64,000 nucleotides of DNA from Talpa occidentalis. Lineage: Eukaryota; Chordata; Mammalia; Eulipotyphla; Talpidae. The stretch spans positions 18,132,850 through 18,196,849 of the forward strand of contig NW_023600993.1 of the NCBI RefSeq assembly GCF_014898055.3, given 5' to 3'. The translations under genes were made by a program, and so were the position numbers. Shown in pieces: positions 24,250-36,159 of this stretch. Numbering within the stretch: the first letter of the stretch is position 1; every line of letters starts with the position of its first letter. The notes under the pieces were generated by a model. It saw only the letters and a list, made by a program, of their open reading frames with translations. It did no database searches and was not told the origin of the DNA.

Positions 24250-24416
24250 CCATGGAGATGGCTTATCCCTCTCTCCTCTACTTAACCACCTCAGTGGCTT
24301 CCCTCCGGGTACAAGAGAAAGCCCTAATTTTTAAGCCTTATACAAGACCCTCAATCTAGATGTCCACTCTCCCGCCAGTCACCAGTACTATCTCCCCAAT
24401 TCCCATTAGTCTTTTT
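24250..24416 (+). repeat. LINE-2, upstream half (split by L1)
   Basis: ACCTCAGTGGCTTCCCTCC, AAGCCCTAATTTTTAAGCC and CCTCAATCTAGATGTCCACTC are L2-style 3' ORF2 text. It continues at 25006 after the L1 insertion. Confidence 0.75.
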
Positions 24417-25005
24417 TTTAAAATAAACTTTATTTTTATATTCCCCATACAATTGCAATCCCCTTATTTTGACCCCAATCCCTCCCCTCCCTGCCCCCCT
24501 CCCCCCATAGAGTGTCTCTGGTTCATAGTTTTTTGTTGATTTTGATTTTCACTTTCTTATAGTTATTCATTTTCCTAGTCCCTTATTTAAGTTTTCTAGA
24601 TTCCTACTATGAGTGAGACCATCTGGTATTTTTCTTTTTCTTTCTGGCTTATTTCGCTGAGCATGATCCCTTCCAGCGCCATCCATGTTGCTGCAAATTG
24701 CATGTGTTTATCTTTTTTGAAAGCTGAGTAATATTCCATGGTGTATATGTACATCTTCTTGATCCAGTCATCTATTTTTGGGCCTTTGGGTTGTCTCCAA
24801 AGCTTAGCTATTGTGAAAGTGCTGCTATAAACATAGGGCTGCAGGTGCTCTTTGGAATTGATGTTTCTGTGTCCTTTGGGTAAATACCTAGGAGTGGAAT
24901 TGCTGGATCATATGGAAGCTCTATGTTTAGTAGGTCCAGAAATCTCCACACAGCTCTCCATAGTGGTTGGACCAGTTTGCACTCCCACCTACCACTAGTC
25001 TTTTT
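24403..25005 (-). mobile_element. Young L1 3' end, 5'-truncated, inserted in an L2
   Basis: L1 body 24417-24991, antisense. It starts with the poly-A tail as a T-run, then the 3' UTR with a C-rich (sense G-rich) tract at 24482-24506, then the ORF2 C-terminal region. It is flanked by CCATTAGTCTTTTT (24403-24416) and CCACTAGTCTTTTT (24992-25005), one mismatch in 14. It is nearly identical over its length to 61353-61935, apart from small changes such as a 3-base gap near 24751. ORF2 is truncated and dead. Confidence 0.93.
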
Positions 25006-25235
25006 AAATACCTCCCACCACCACCCCTTTTCACTAAAAGGCCTCCTGTGTCCTGGAGGCCCATCTCTTATTCCTCAGGCAAAGTCAGCTACTTTCTTCC
25101 TTAGGTGAATGTTGCATGGTGAATATTCTCTTCCATTGTCTCCCCAGGTAGGTTTTGACTTCCCAGGCAAAGGTGTTGCTGACTCACCCACCAGGCAGTT
25201 GCTCAATAAATGTTTGCTGAATGAACTTTGTTTCT
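25006..25235 (+). repeat. LINE-2, downstream half
   Basis: Continues the L2 of 24250-24416. It ends with CAGGCAGTTGCTCAATAAATG and TTTGCTGAATGAAC, the classical L2 terminus. Confidence 0.85.
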
Positions 25236-25254
25236 CTTGGATATTTTACAAGTA

Positions 25255-25450
25255 TGAAGAAGCAGCACTGCACAGAGTTTACATAAATGAATGTGTGGGT
25301 TCCAATTTCATCTGTGACTTGAACAAGTTATTTAAGTGCTAAGTGCCTCAGTTTCCCCATTAGTGAGATGAAATAATGTTGCCCAACTTTAGGGTGGATG
25401 TGAGGATTGAGAGAGTTGTCCAGTGCCATAATTAGAATACTGGCTGGAAA
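25255..25450 (+). repeat. MIR SINE
   Basis: GGGTTCCAATTTCATCTGTGACTTGAACAAGTT, AGTGCCTCAGTTTCCCCATTAG and GGATTGAGAGAGTTGTCCAGTG are in MIR order. Confidence 0.85.
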
Positions 25451-25955
25451 ATGCAAAGAGATAGATGCTGCATGAATGCTCATTAAATTAAGTGGTGGTA
25501 ATTCTGCTGTCCATGTCTTCCTTGCCTGGGCATGAGGGGTAAAGATGAGATATTATCATCACTGACTTGATTTGGATGAGCAGATCCTTTATTATAATAT
25601 CTCCCTGACTCTTCCAATCAAAAGGACAAAAGCTAACGTTCAGAATAAAACTCCATTCCATAAGAAAATTCAAAGTGGGCTGATCCCACATGGACTCAGG
25701 GCTATTGTGTGAGCTAGGGAGCTGGATCTAAAAGGCACTTAAGGAACACCCACTGAAGAAAACACAAATTTTTGACTATATGTGAGACTGTTTATATTGC
25801 TTCCAAACTGTGTGCTTGTGCCCATATAATTAAACTGGAAAGAAGTCTAATATCATGCAATTTAACAAAAGATGAGTGGAAGCCACAATTCAGAGATGAC
25901 AGCAGAAGGGACACCTTGATTCCTTTTGCTTGCAGACAAACCAAGGAGACTCTGT
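25451..25955. other. Unassigned sequence
   Basis: No gene or repeat named. Confidence 0.4.
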
Positions 25956-26412
25956 AGGCTGAAATTGTGCTAAATGCACTTTCCCCTAAATATACCTTGC
26001 ATGATCCAGTCCTGCAGGCATCCTGGCCTCTATCCCTTGTGCCTCCTGCTCAAGTCTTACACTCCAGTTGTCTTGAGAAACCTGGAAAAGCCACGCAGAG
26101 GCTCATTTCCTTGCCTTTCCTGCAGCTGCTCACCCAGGATGCCCTCCCTCTACTTTTGCAACACTCGTTCAGACTATCACTCTTCCTGGAAGACTTCCCT
26201 TGCTCTCTCCAACCAAGCCCCCTGAGCACACACATTCCTCAAAGCTCATATCATACTGCATTGCACTCATATGCTTCTCTCTGTTCTTCCACTAGACTAT
26301 GCACCTTTCAAGAGAGAGACTATGCATAGTCTCTTGCTTCCTAAGTGTCCAGCACAGCACCTGGAACAAATAGGTGCTCACTAAATGCTCATCTGGTTCT
26401 TACTGAACAGGC
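25956..26412 (+). repeat. LINE-2 3' end
   Basis: L2 text: GCATGATCCAGTCCTGC, CTCACCCAGGATGCCCTCCC, GGAAGACTTCCCTTGC, then the end AGCACAGCACCTGGAACAAATAGG and GTGCTCACTAAATGCTCATC. The 120-residue open frame at 25967-26329 is a decayed L2 relic. Confidence 0.85.
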
Positions 26413-26859
26413 AGGCTGCCCTGAGTTTGTGGGAGCAAGCTTATTAGCAGGTGCCTATGCAGGAATGCTGGGTGGATCCTGTGTACCATTTATCAGGGTC
26501 ATACCCTGGGGAGATTGCACTAGGGGTGCAACTGAGGAATTTTCACATCTGACAAAACTGGAATGGTTGCACAATCAGGCATCATGTCTCTCAGGATGGA
26601 GAAATAGTTAGGATTACTGAAAAGGCTGAGTAACTGTCGCACGTATGGTAGCCTGAGCCAAGAAATGAAAGGCTTCTATATGAATGTTAATGATTTTTAT
26701 GACTCACTTATTTTAGTGAAAATGCACATTAAGGCCACAATAAGACAGCACTAAACACCCATCAGAATGATATAAACTGAAAGGACTGAGATAACCAAGT
26801 CTTGGAGTTATTAGAATTCTCAAGCTTGGCTGGTGGCAGGGTCAGTGTAGTCCTTTCTG

Positions 26860-27172
26860 GTTTTTTTTTTTTTGTTTGTTTGTTTGTTTTCTATATATTC
26901 TGCATATGAGTGAAATCATCCTATCTTTCTCCTTCTGAATTATTTCACTTACCAGAATTGAGGTTGCTAGAGGGGTAGGGGAGGTAGTTGTGGAAACAAA
27001 GGGAAGGGACCGAATACTTAGGGTAACGGACTATGGGTGCTTGGACAGAGATGGAGGTTGTAGGTGGTAACATACATCTGAGGAGGTGTGAACCTCCCCT
27101 AAATCACATACACTATTGTAAATCAATGTTACCACAATAAAGGAAAATAAAAAAATAAAAAAACTTTTTTTT
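26860..27172 (+). mobile_element. Old L1 3' UTR, with T/(TTTG) run at its left edge
   Basis: ATGAGTGAAATCATCCTATCTTTC, GGTTGCTAGAGGGGTAGGGGAGG, GGTAACATACATCTGAGGAGG, CACTATTGTAAATCAATGTTACC, then an AATAAAGGAAAATAAAAAA tail. The T-run with TTTG repeats is 26863-26890. Confidence 0.75.
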
Positions 27173-27419
27173 AGTTATCTTCTTACTTTTGGCAAATGAC
27201 ACATTTTTCATTTATATGAATGATATAGTTTCCTTTTAAAATAATTTATGTTACTCCAAAAATGTTCAACATTTAAGAAAAATTATGAGACTAGAGACAG
27301 CATCACGGTAGTTGGAATTATTTTATGCCAGGGGGTCCAAGATAGCTTCTAGGAATTCATAAATTGCTTAAACATTTATGCAGGATGTTAACATGGATTT
27401 TTCTGTAAGGAATGTCCAT

Positions 27420-27740
27420 GTTTTCCATCAGGTTCTCCTAAGTTACTAGCCACACATAACTATTGAGCACTTGGCATGAGGCTGTTTGAAGGGAGAAGTG
27501 CTATAAGTAAGTACACAAAACAGATGGGATTTCAAAGATGTAACATGAGAGAATGCAAAATACCTCAATAATTTTTATATTGGTTACTTGTAATGATATT
27601 TTGGAATTAAGTTATGTAACATGTACTATTAAAATAAATTTCATCTGTGGTTTTTCTTTTTTAATGTGGTTACTACAAAATTTAAAGTTATTTGCACTGG
27701 TGGTTCACATTGTGTTTTTAGTGGACAATACTGGGTTACC
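27420..27740 (-). repeat. hAT-type MITE, same family as 4755-4968
   Basis: TTACTAGCCACACATAACTATTGAGCACTTGG near the left end and GTGGACAATACTGG at the right, with an AT-rich centre. The internal 63-residue open frame is chance. Confidence 0.5.
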
Positions 27741-28735
27741 GTAAAAGAACAGAAAACAATTAAAATCCATGAAAAATTAAAACTATGACTATATTTTAAT
27801 GCATATTTATAAAGGAAGAAACTAGAGATGAATTTGTGTAAGAAAACAAACTTTTGTTAAATACCAACTTAGACAGAAAAATTATATGTAAGTGTGAATT
27901 TCACTTTGTCCTCTTATTATGTGGCCAAAAAAAAAAAAAGTATTTAAAGCTCAGGCCCTTTTGTCTTCTCAAATCAAAACCATAGTTTCCATCGGCTCAA
28001 ACAGAGGATTTTTAAAATGTTCCTGGAAAAAGCAGGTAAATGGGTAAAGTATCTTTTTGTTTTGTTTTGTTAATCTTAATCTTATCTACATGTACCAAAT
28101 AACAAAGCCTTTATTGTATTTGCTTTGAGTCAGGTCCAGGTCCCACCTCTGTCTTATGACCCTTCTAAGGGTAATTAAAAGTGTATAAAGTCTTAGATTA
28201 ACTTATGAGACTCCTTTCTTTGCCAGGAACTCCAGGAAGGCAGCATTGGTCTCTTGGCCTTCAGGTTTTGGGGGCATCAGAATCTCCTCAGCTTTTTCTT
28301 TTGATCTGAAAGCTAATGGCTTCTGGTGCTAATTGCTTAAAGTTGCCCAGGTACAAAGGAATATCATTGCAAATTCTTTCCTCTTTCATTGTTATCAAAG
28401 TTTTGACTCATTTAGAATATTCTAATGAAAGATATTTCTTGTTACAGGAACTTGGGTCTCCTGTGGTTGAACAATGTGTGAGTATAGTCTCATAGTCACT
28501 TTATCACATAGTCCTGCATTTAACCAATTACAGGAAAGATCAGAAGTCTTTAGCTCCATCTCCTCTTCCTCATATGTTGGCACCTTTGGCAATATAAGCA
28601 CTGTCTAGGTCCTATGTTGCTAGAGATAAGGAACTCAGAGTGAATTTAGACATCAGGGTATTTTTCTCATGAGGTTTGTATTCATATCCACTCATCTCCC
28701 ACTCACTCCACTTCCTACAGTCCCCAAATCTAAAA
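27741..28735. other. Unassigned sequence
   Basis: No repeat or coding signal recognised. An A13 run sits at about 27929-27941. Confidence 0.4.
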
Positions 28736-28740
28736 AAAAA

Positions 28741-28837
28741 AAACACAACAGTAGTGGATGTGGTGTGGTAACATGCATCTGAAGAGGCAGGATTCTATAT
28801 TTCTGAATCAAATACAGTGCAGTAAAGTATTAACTTA
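28741..28837 (+). repeat. Old L1 3' UTR scrap
   Basis: GTGGTGTGGTAACATGCATCTG and CAAATACAGTGCAGTAAAG match the terminal wording of the old L1 at 26860-27172. The younger L1 end follows at once. Confidence 0.55.
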
Positions 28838-29105
28838 ATATGCTCAGCAAAATAAGCCAAAAAGAAAAAGAAAAATACGGGATGGTCTCACTCATAGCAG
28901 GAATCTAGAAAACTTAAATAAGGGACCAGGAAAATGAATAACTATAAGAAAGTGAAAATCAAAATCAGCAAAAAACTATGAACCAGAGACACTTTTTGGG
29001 GGTGGGGGGCGGGAGGGGAGGGATTGGGTCAGAATGGGGGGTTTGCAATTGTATGGGGGAATATAAAAATAAAATTTATTATTTAAAAAAAATAAAAAAA
29101 TAAAA
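28838..29105 (+). mobile_element. Young L1 3' end stub
   Basis: End of ORF2 (CTCAGCAAAATAAGCC) and the whole 3' UTR, with a G-rich tract at 28998-29022 and a tail AAAATAAAATTTATTATTTAAAAA. No clear target duplication. A second A9 run follows at 29143-29151, after an AATAAA. Confidence 0.9.
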
Positions 29106-29469
29106 TGTCTTATCCATTTCTAATAAAGTCATTTTTCTCTGTAAAAAAAAATATAAAAATCTTGGTGTCCAAGATTTCCATAAAATGATCATGTTCAGGT
29201 GACATGAAGTGGCCCACAGATCGTCCAGGGAAATCACAATCACAGTTTCTGCATATAGTTTTTCAGATCCTGTTCTTGTTTTTCTCTTTAATTCCTCAGA
29301 GAAGCATTTCTTCCCTTTGAAAGAGAAACTGTTTACCAAGCCAGCAAGGAATAACTAAAGACTCATTTTATTTTAGAATGCTCTTATGGAGGTGACAATA
29401 ATAACCATACAGTGTGCTAGCTACATGGAGTGTAAGGGATAGGAGTAGGAACTCAGCCTTCTCTCACTT

Positions 29470-29582
29470 TACTCTGTGTGAGAATCACTTGTGCATCTTA
29501 AAGTGTAGCCAGTTCTGATTTATTAGCTCTGCAGAGGACCCTGAGATTCTCTACTTCTAATAAGCCAGCTCTACTGGCCATA
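29470..29582 (+). repeat. MER5-like MITE fragment
   Basis: GTGTGAGAATCACTTGTGCATCTTAAAG and CCCTGAGATTCTCTACTTCTAATAAG have MER5 layout. Degraded. Confidence 0.45.
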
Positions 29583-30784
29583 ATCCTCAATTTGAGTAGC
29601 AAAAGAGATGATCTTATGAAATCTTTTGTCTCCAGGATTCTATAATTTGGTGTGACCAGGAGCCCAAAGCTGACATAAGCCAGGGTACACTCTCCTTAAT
29701 ACACTTGGCTAGAAGTCATAATACCTCAGAAGTCATAATACCTGTTGTAAAAAATTACCTATGAGAAGGATTGAGAAATTAAGTGTGAAATCTGTTACCA
29801 AACCATTTTAGAATCTACTAGTTAAACTACTAGGTCTCTCAAGGGTATATTTAGCTACTTTGTACCTAGACTATCTCTACAAATGGAGCACCTTTCTATT
29901 CCAGCCAGGTCTCTGATAATGCTGGGTGCAAAACTCATCTAAGTTTATTCAGTAACCTGATACATTTGACAGTAGTCTTGAATCCTCATTCAAAGACTTT
30001 TGCTAAATAAATATTTGCTACTCAGTTTATCTGTTGTATAAATACAGAAGTTCCCAAGTAAGGTTTACTTAAAGTGGATCATTTCTCCTTCATTCCATAA
30101 CTGATAAGTATGAAGAAAATGCTTTATAATTATAGCAAGCAAAAATGCACAGATCCTTATATCAATTTTTTAAAAAAAATTCCAGCTATGTATATCACCA
30201 CCATGTATTTATGCTGGTATTATATTTCTTGGTATAGGGAAATTCAAAATGATGAAGTAGACTAAGTGGAAATCAAATATAGCTTATATATGATATTTTT
30301 ATGTATAATTTTTCTGTCTTCCCTGACTATAGGCCTATTATTTTTCTCCAAATTAATTGAGTGATATGAATATACTATGTGCCAAATAGTATGTGCAGGA
30401 AGTGGGGGCAAGAAGAATAGTTCCAATCTCTCTCCAGACAGACACTTAATGTCATGTGTAACATTCTATGTCTATAATCAAAATATCTGTAAAATATAGC
30501 ACAGAACAGAAGCATGGTCAGTATATATTGATTTCAATTTAAAATGAAACCTGAGTATATAAAATGAAAATCTCACACATATACCCTCAGAAAAATGGAA
30601 CCTAAGAAATGAGAGACTGATTTCCCAAAAACGCCTAATATACAGAATTTGGGGAATATTTTCTGACCAATGAGCATTTGTTGAAGTCCAAACACTGATG
30701 CAATAGACCAACCTTAAGAAATTCTTAATTCTTCGTGCGATTGGTTTTGTTATTTCCAAGATAATGACGATAATGATAGCAGTT
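29583..30784. other. Unassigned sequence
   Basis: AT-rich. The open frame at 30478-30795 partly overlaps a MIR and has no recognised family. Confidence 0.4.
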
Positions 30785-30995
30785 GCAGCTAACACTTACA
30801 TCGCTCTTTTATGTTCGAGATACAGTTCTAAGTATTTTACATACAATAACTCATTTAATTTTATAGCAATGCTATGAGGTATTATCACCATTTTATGACT
30901 GATAAAGGCAAGTTAAAATGCATTCCATACACTTACAGGGAGAATTCCTTACAGTTACATGGCAAAACTAGGATTTGAACCTGGGAAATTGTTGC
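30785..30995 (-). repeat. MIR SINE
   Basis: Antisense MIR: CTAAGTATTTTACATACAATAACTC, ATTTAATTTTATAGCAATGC, TATGAGGTATTATCACCATTTTATG and GGATTTGAACCTGGG. Confidence 0.85.
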
Positions 30996-31007
30996 TGGAG
31001 CTAATTT

Positions 31008-31195
31008 GCTTCTCAAAGTGTGGTCTGTTGACCAGCATGGTGGTCATTACCCAAGAGCTTTGTTAAGAATATGGATTCCCAGCTTTGTCAAGAATTTGTA
31101 AATCTTGGCTTAGATTCAGAATCATCAGCATTTTGAATGAGATTCCCACATGACTGTAAGATCATTACAACTTAAGAAGCTCTTCTTCAAATCAT
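31008..31195 (-). repeat. MER5A hAT MITE
   Basis: GCTTCTCAAAGTGTGGTC at one end and ACTTAAGAAGCTC at the other, with GATTCAGAATCATCAGCATTTTG between. It sits directly beside the MIR at 30785-30995. Confidence 0.75.
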
Positions 31196-32498
31196 CACAA
31201 TATGCAACATCTCTTGATAAGATCTATCTCCACCACCACTTTCCACCTTGACCTAAATTTCCATTTTGAAAGATTTCGGTAGCGCTCTCCGACACCATGC
31301 TTGTGCACTCTTGATTTGCCTCCGTTTCACCTCGTGGTGACTTTACTCAAAGGTAGGTCCTTTGTGCAATGTGTCTATAAGCATTAACATTTTATCTTCT
31401 TAACTGAGGATCTGAGGGTTCATAGAGAGTAGTCACTTCACTAAATTTATAGCATTCTGACATTTTTTTAACACTGTCCCTTGAAGTTTCTCCCTCTTTC
31501 CTTCACTTCCTTTATTTTCTCTCTTTCACTCTCCTGTCTCTGAAGTAATGACCCCAAACTCCCCTTGTCTCTAGCAAAAGAGCTCCACTCTCATTCGGAT
31601 CTCTCAGAGATTTATCTTTCTACCTCCAAGCACACCGATAAAGGCATTTCCCAAATAAACAGTTTCCTTCCTTGGAAGAATTCAATTTCTAGTTGTTACT
31701 AGATATCATTGGTGCCTCTTCTCATTGTTGTTTCTGTTCTAACCTTTTTACCATGAAACATAATACACATATTGAAAACTGCATATAACCTTCAACTTCC
31801 ATTCTCTTCACGTTTTGACAGAAAATAGTTGCTTTTCATGAGTAATATATTAAATAAAAATATGAACTACAACATGTAGCAAATGGACCATAAACAGTAG
31901 CCTACATGTGCAAGATATCAGTGAACAAAGGCAAGCTTAAACTAGAAAGCTGAAGGCCTGTGTCCTGTTGGTTGCAAAATGGAATACACCAAACTGTCTA
32001 CTCCAGATTACCAGAAAATCAAGTATGTAAATTCAGCATATTCTGCTACTGTGTCAACCTTGTTGCAAAATATGTATGATACTATTTCCAATTAAATGGG
32101 AAATGCAAAATATGGATAATGGCATTTTGGATTAAGTGGGCATATCTGGATAAGAGGAATACAATGGATAATTGCGGCAGGCTCCTATTTAGTCATGGTC
32201 TGTTTCTTCAGACTGTGGACTAAGCTCCTGCTTCCTGCTCTGACTGTCTTTGATCCTCTTTCAGACAATAATAAGAAGTAGTAGAAGAGAAAGAAGCCAA
32301 TGTATCAGATCAATTCTGTTATTTATTAATCACTCTCATAAAAGATTTGCTGGGAGAAATAGCTTATGTTGGGACAAATGGCAGTCTCTAGAACAGGTGA
32401 GAATCACTGCCCCCCGACCTCATTCATGTTAACAACTAATGGTTGGCAAGATACCTGCCATATTAAATGCTTCCTCTCAAAGGAAGAAAAACTACATT
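31196..32498. other. Unassigned sequence
   Basis: No gene recognised. 31725-31800 has faint old-L1 wording (CATGAAACATAATACACATATTG). Confidence 0.4.
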
Positions 32499-32572
32499 GA
32501 CAGTAGTGATCGTCCATCCTCAATTAATTGCAAATGACAGTAGTGGTCGTCCATCCTCAATTAATTGCAAAT
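32499..32572 (+). repeat. 37-bp exact tandem duplication (two units)
   Basis: Unit 1 is 32499-32535 and unit 2 is 32536-32572, differing at one base (GTGATCG versus GTGGTCG). Each unit ends in CAATTAATTGCAAAT. It contains the palindrome CAATTAATTG and TTGCAAAT, one base from the POU octamer. Confidence 0.97.
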
Positions 32573-34140
32573 GGCTTTAAAAGAGCAGGGAGCGGAGCAG
32601 GTTTGCTGCTGTCTCTTGATGATCAGTCTAAATATAACTATCCTTGCTAGATTTTCCTTGCTGATTAATTCAACTTCAAAGCTATGTTAGTGTATCAAAT
32701 ATTTAAAGTAGAAATAAAAAGCCGCTCAGACATGTATGAAACCATAATATAGCCTTTGACCAGAAAGAAAACCACCCATTGCCTTCATAAACAGCAATGA
32801 AAACATGGAAAAAAAAAACCCTAACTGCTAAATGTTGGAAATAGTTTTGAGGACTATTACATCTCCCTTTCCCTTTTTCTCTCCTTCAAGTCAAATACTT
32901 CTTGTTCTTAAAGGTCTAATTCATATTATAATCTCCTCAGTAAAGATTTCAGAGGCCATTACAATCAGTATTATCCTCATCTTAATTTCTTGATAACATA
33001 CTAATCAATGTAATTAATATAATAATATCTTGTGAATATATTCTACCCCATTCATTTGGATTCACCAAAAACATAATTAATAGTGAATATCTACAGTCAG
33101 AGTTTATCTTTCTCTATATAGCTATAGAGCTAACCTTTCTCTATATAGGTATGTTAACTCACTAACTGATTTTTAAGTATCTCTTTTGGAATTATGATTG
33201 TACTTTTTGTATCTCCCACTGGCATACCAAGGTGTTTTGCATAGAGAAAAGCTTAGATAAATATTTATTTGACAACATTTTTAGCCAAAGGGAGCCAACA
33301 ACAAGCTGTTCTATCAATGATTAACAGGAAACACAATCCCAAACCAGAATTTTTTGTGCCTTCCTATGATCTCCTCAAATTTCAAGAAGACATGTCCAGT
33401 CACAGAGGGTATTCATGAACATCACCACAATTTAGAAATCAGCAATTGCAAAACTTGTGTTGAAAATAATCATAGTAATTTGCCCATTTCGTGAAAGACA
33501 TGAGTATTTTTTAATTAACTATATATTGTTCATCTCAGTGAATGTTAAGGGACCTCCCTTGTTCTCTCATTTCTAACAGATGTATTTAAGAATTAGGAAA
33601 TTTTAATTTTGTGTCTAGTTTAAGAAAGACTTGCTATAAAACTGTCTGCAAATCCAAATGCCAAGAATTTGAAGTGTTTATCATATAATAGAACAGTCTG
33701 GGTTCCATTGAACTACACCAGCTTCCAATCAGAGCATATTGTATGAATTTAATGTAGGATTGTAATAGGTGACCTTCTAAAGTAATAAGGGAGAGATAAA
33801 GCAGTTTTAAAAATGAGAAAAATTGACAATTTAGGAGAAATACCTAGTTAAAGCCTCATCACACATTCCAAAATCTAATGAATGCTGGATGGTTTAAAGA
33901 GCAAGTATTTTAAGAAAACAAAAGAAAATTGAAAGAATATTTAGTTGACCAGTTAAATATTTGACCTCTAGATGAAGAAGATATTTAGGTATAAAATTAG
34001 TGGAAGAACTTGAAAAGGAAAGATTGATAATTTATATGGATTAAAATTTGAAACTCTAGGACTGTGGGTATAACTGTGAAGGTAATAAATAAAAATTAGC
34101 AAGTAGGTATTAACACCTACTTGGTGCCAGGCACCATTCT
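32573..34140. other. Unassigned sequence
   Basis: AT-rich with no recognised repeat or coding signature. Confidence 0.4.
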
Positions 34141-34144
34141 ATAT

Positions 34145-34262
34145 GTTTGGGATATATACATACACCCCTATATATATACATATACACACACATACATATA
34201 TACACATGCACCTCCATATATATATATACACACACATACATACATACACACACATACACATG
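34145..34262. repeat. Compound (TA)n/(CA)n microsatellite
   Basis: Alternating TATATATACA and ACACACATACA runs. The open frames across it on both strands (Tyr/Ile/His/Thr-rich) are low-complexity artefacts. Confidence 0.95.
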
Positions 34263-34353
34263 TAAGACAGAGATTCCTGTGTCCCTGCTGTAAACTTGTT
34301 ATAGTGGTCAGTGACAATTACCAATTTATAAATGATCTTGTATGTGGAAAGAT

Positions 34354-34575
34354 AAAAAGTGCTATGGAAGCAGGAATCTAGAAAACTTAAATAAGGGACC
34401 AGGAAAATGAATAACTATAAGAAAGTGAAAATCAAAATCAACAAAAAACTATGAACCAGAGACACTTTTTGAGGGGGGGGGCGGGAGGGGAGGGATTGGG
34501 TCAGAATGGGGGGATTGCAATTGTATGGGGAATATAAAAATAAAATTTATTATTTAAAAAAAAAGTGCTATGGAA
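34354..34575 (+). mobile_element. Very short young L1 insertion (about 190 bp) with 16-bp target duplication
   Basis: L1 3' UTR 34370-34559, flanked by identical AAAAAGTGCTATGGAA (34354-34369 and 34560-34575, the right copy merging with the A-tail). The body starts at GCAGGAATCTAG and holds a G-rich tract at 34473-34494 and the standard 3' end. No coding sequence remains. Confidence 0.95.
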
Positions 34576-36159
34576 AGGAGAAACGTTGCATGCACACATG
34601 TATGCAAGTATAATTTTCAGTAACATTGGCTCCAGGAGAATCACTGGAATGGAGTCAACACACAATTCTGTCTTGGTACTTTGCATTTGGGTAAGTTGAC
34701 TCTAATGACTTGATGAAACAGTTCCTTTCAAATGGACCCAGAATTACCAAAAAGCAAATCCTGCTCATACTCTTATATTGTACAATTTCAATTTTGCTCT
34801 TATGCACATTAAACTAAATTGGTGGCTAAAATCTAGCTAAATGAATTTGACTCGATTAAGAAATGTGTGTGTATGTGCAGGCAAAGGACAGTCTGTGTGG
34901 GTTAAAAATGTGTGGTTATTTAAAATGTTCTTTTTTATGGATGACTCAGTTTTGCCACAGCTTCATTAGTGAGCTAAATTTTTGTTAATGTGGATCCATC
35001 TTCTGAGTTAAATAGGCCTTGACCCTTTGTTGAGAAATCACTCAACTAGTAGACAGTTTGTCCTTTCTGAAGAAAAGTAACATCATAGACTCAAAGGTTG
35101 GAACAATCTAGCATCTTCACATCCTTCCTGCTCCGACTCCATGTGACCCTCTTTTGCTATTTCTTAACAGTGTCACCATCTCCTTTTAAAAGACATTTTT
35201 CTTGCATATTCCAATCTTGGTTTTCTTAAAAGGCTCTAGTTGCTAGAGCTAGTTGCTGAGTTTTATCTGCCCTGGCCTAGTCCTTAGCTGCATTTCAACC
35301 CAATTAATTACCTTTCCAGATTTCTATTACAAATTGGTTCTAAGTATTTCAGGGGATGGAAAATACTTTCGAGGGTCAAAATATCCTAAGGCAAGGATAG
35401 AGGTTTCCATGTGACACATGGCTAATTCAACAAGCCTGAAGCCAGCAGTGGCCAATGTCACAGGGGTACTTGAGCCCTGCCTTCTAGATTCAGTCACCAG
35501 AAGTTCCACTCTGCTAAGATAGATGAGAAGAAATCTTGCATTTTATAGGTCATGGAAACATTAGACAGATGATAGGCTTAAAAAGCTATCAAGAATTTAC
35601 TGAGAATTATCTATAAGTCCAGGTCAAAGAAATGTGTATTTGGGCTTCTCACACCCAGAGCTCCCTTGTAATGCCATTTTAGGCATTCCAGGCTAGAAGA
35701 CCCCAAAAGTATTCAGTGGTTCCACTGTCTGGAATTCTCTGAGCATTTGCTTTTCTGGTTATGGTGATTATTGAACAAAAACTGTTGGAAGTGCAGTGAG
35801 GCTGCCCATCTTCTGACACTTTGCATGGCAGCCTGAGACTAGCTCTGTTCATATCCACACAGCTTCATGGAAGTTCACTGGTATTGTCAGCATTTAAGGA
35901 AGCTCAGAAGAATTTTCATTCACTAAACATCTAATTTTTTTTGCTTTATTTTTTCTCTTTGTTTTATTTTTTAATGGTGTTATAAGTTTTTTTTTCTCCA
36001 ATTTTATTAATTTGTCAGTCATTTACATAACTACATATTTTGGGGGCTATATTTTCACATGTCCAGTTGTGCACATGCTTCACTCATCCTCCACCCTAAC
36101 TGTCATACCACTGTCCTACTCTCTTTCTTTCTTTACCCCCCCATTTCTTCTGATAACCA
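34576..36159. other. Unassigned sequence
   Basis: No gene. 35935-36010 is T-rich and might be the tail of an antisense retroelement that I cannot name. Confidence 0.4.

Noticed and set aside
32499..32572. CRISPR-like or satellite array
   Set aside because: Only two units with no spacers, in mammalian DNA.
34121..34381. Tyr/His/Thr-rich open frames on both strands
   Set aside because: They are translations of the TA/CA microsatellite.
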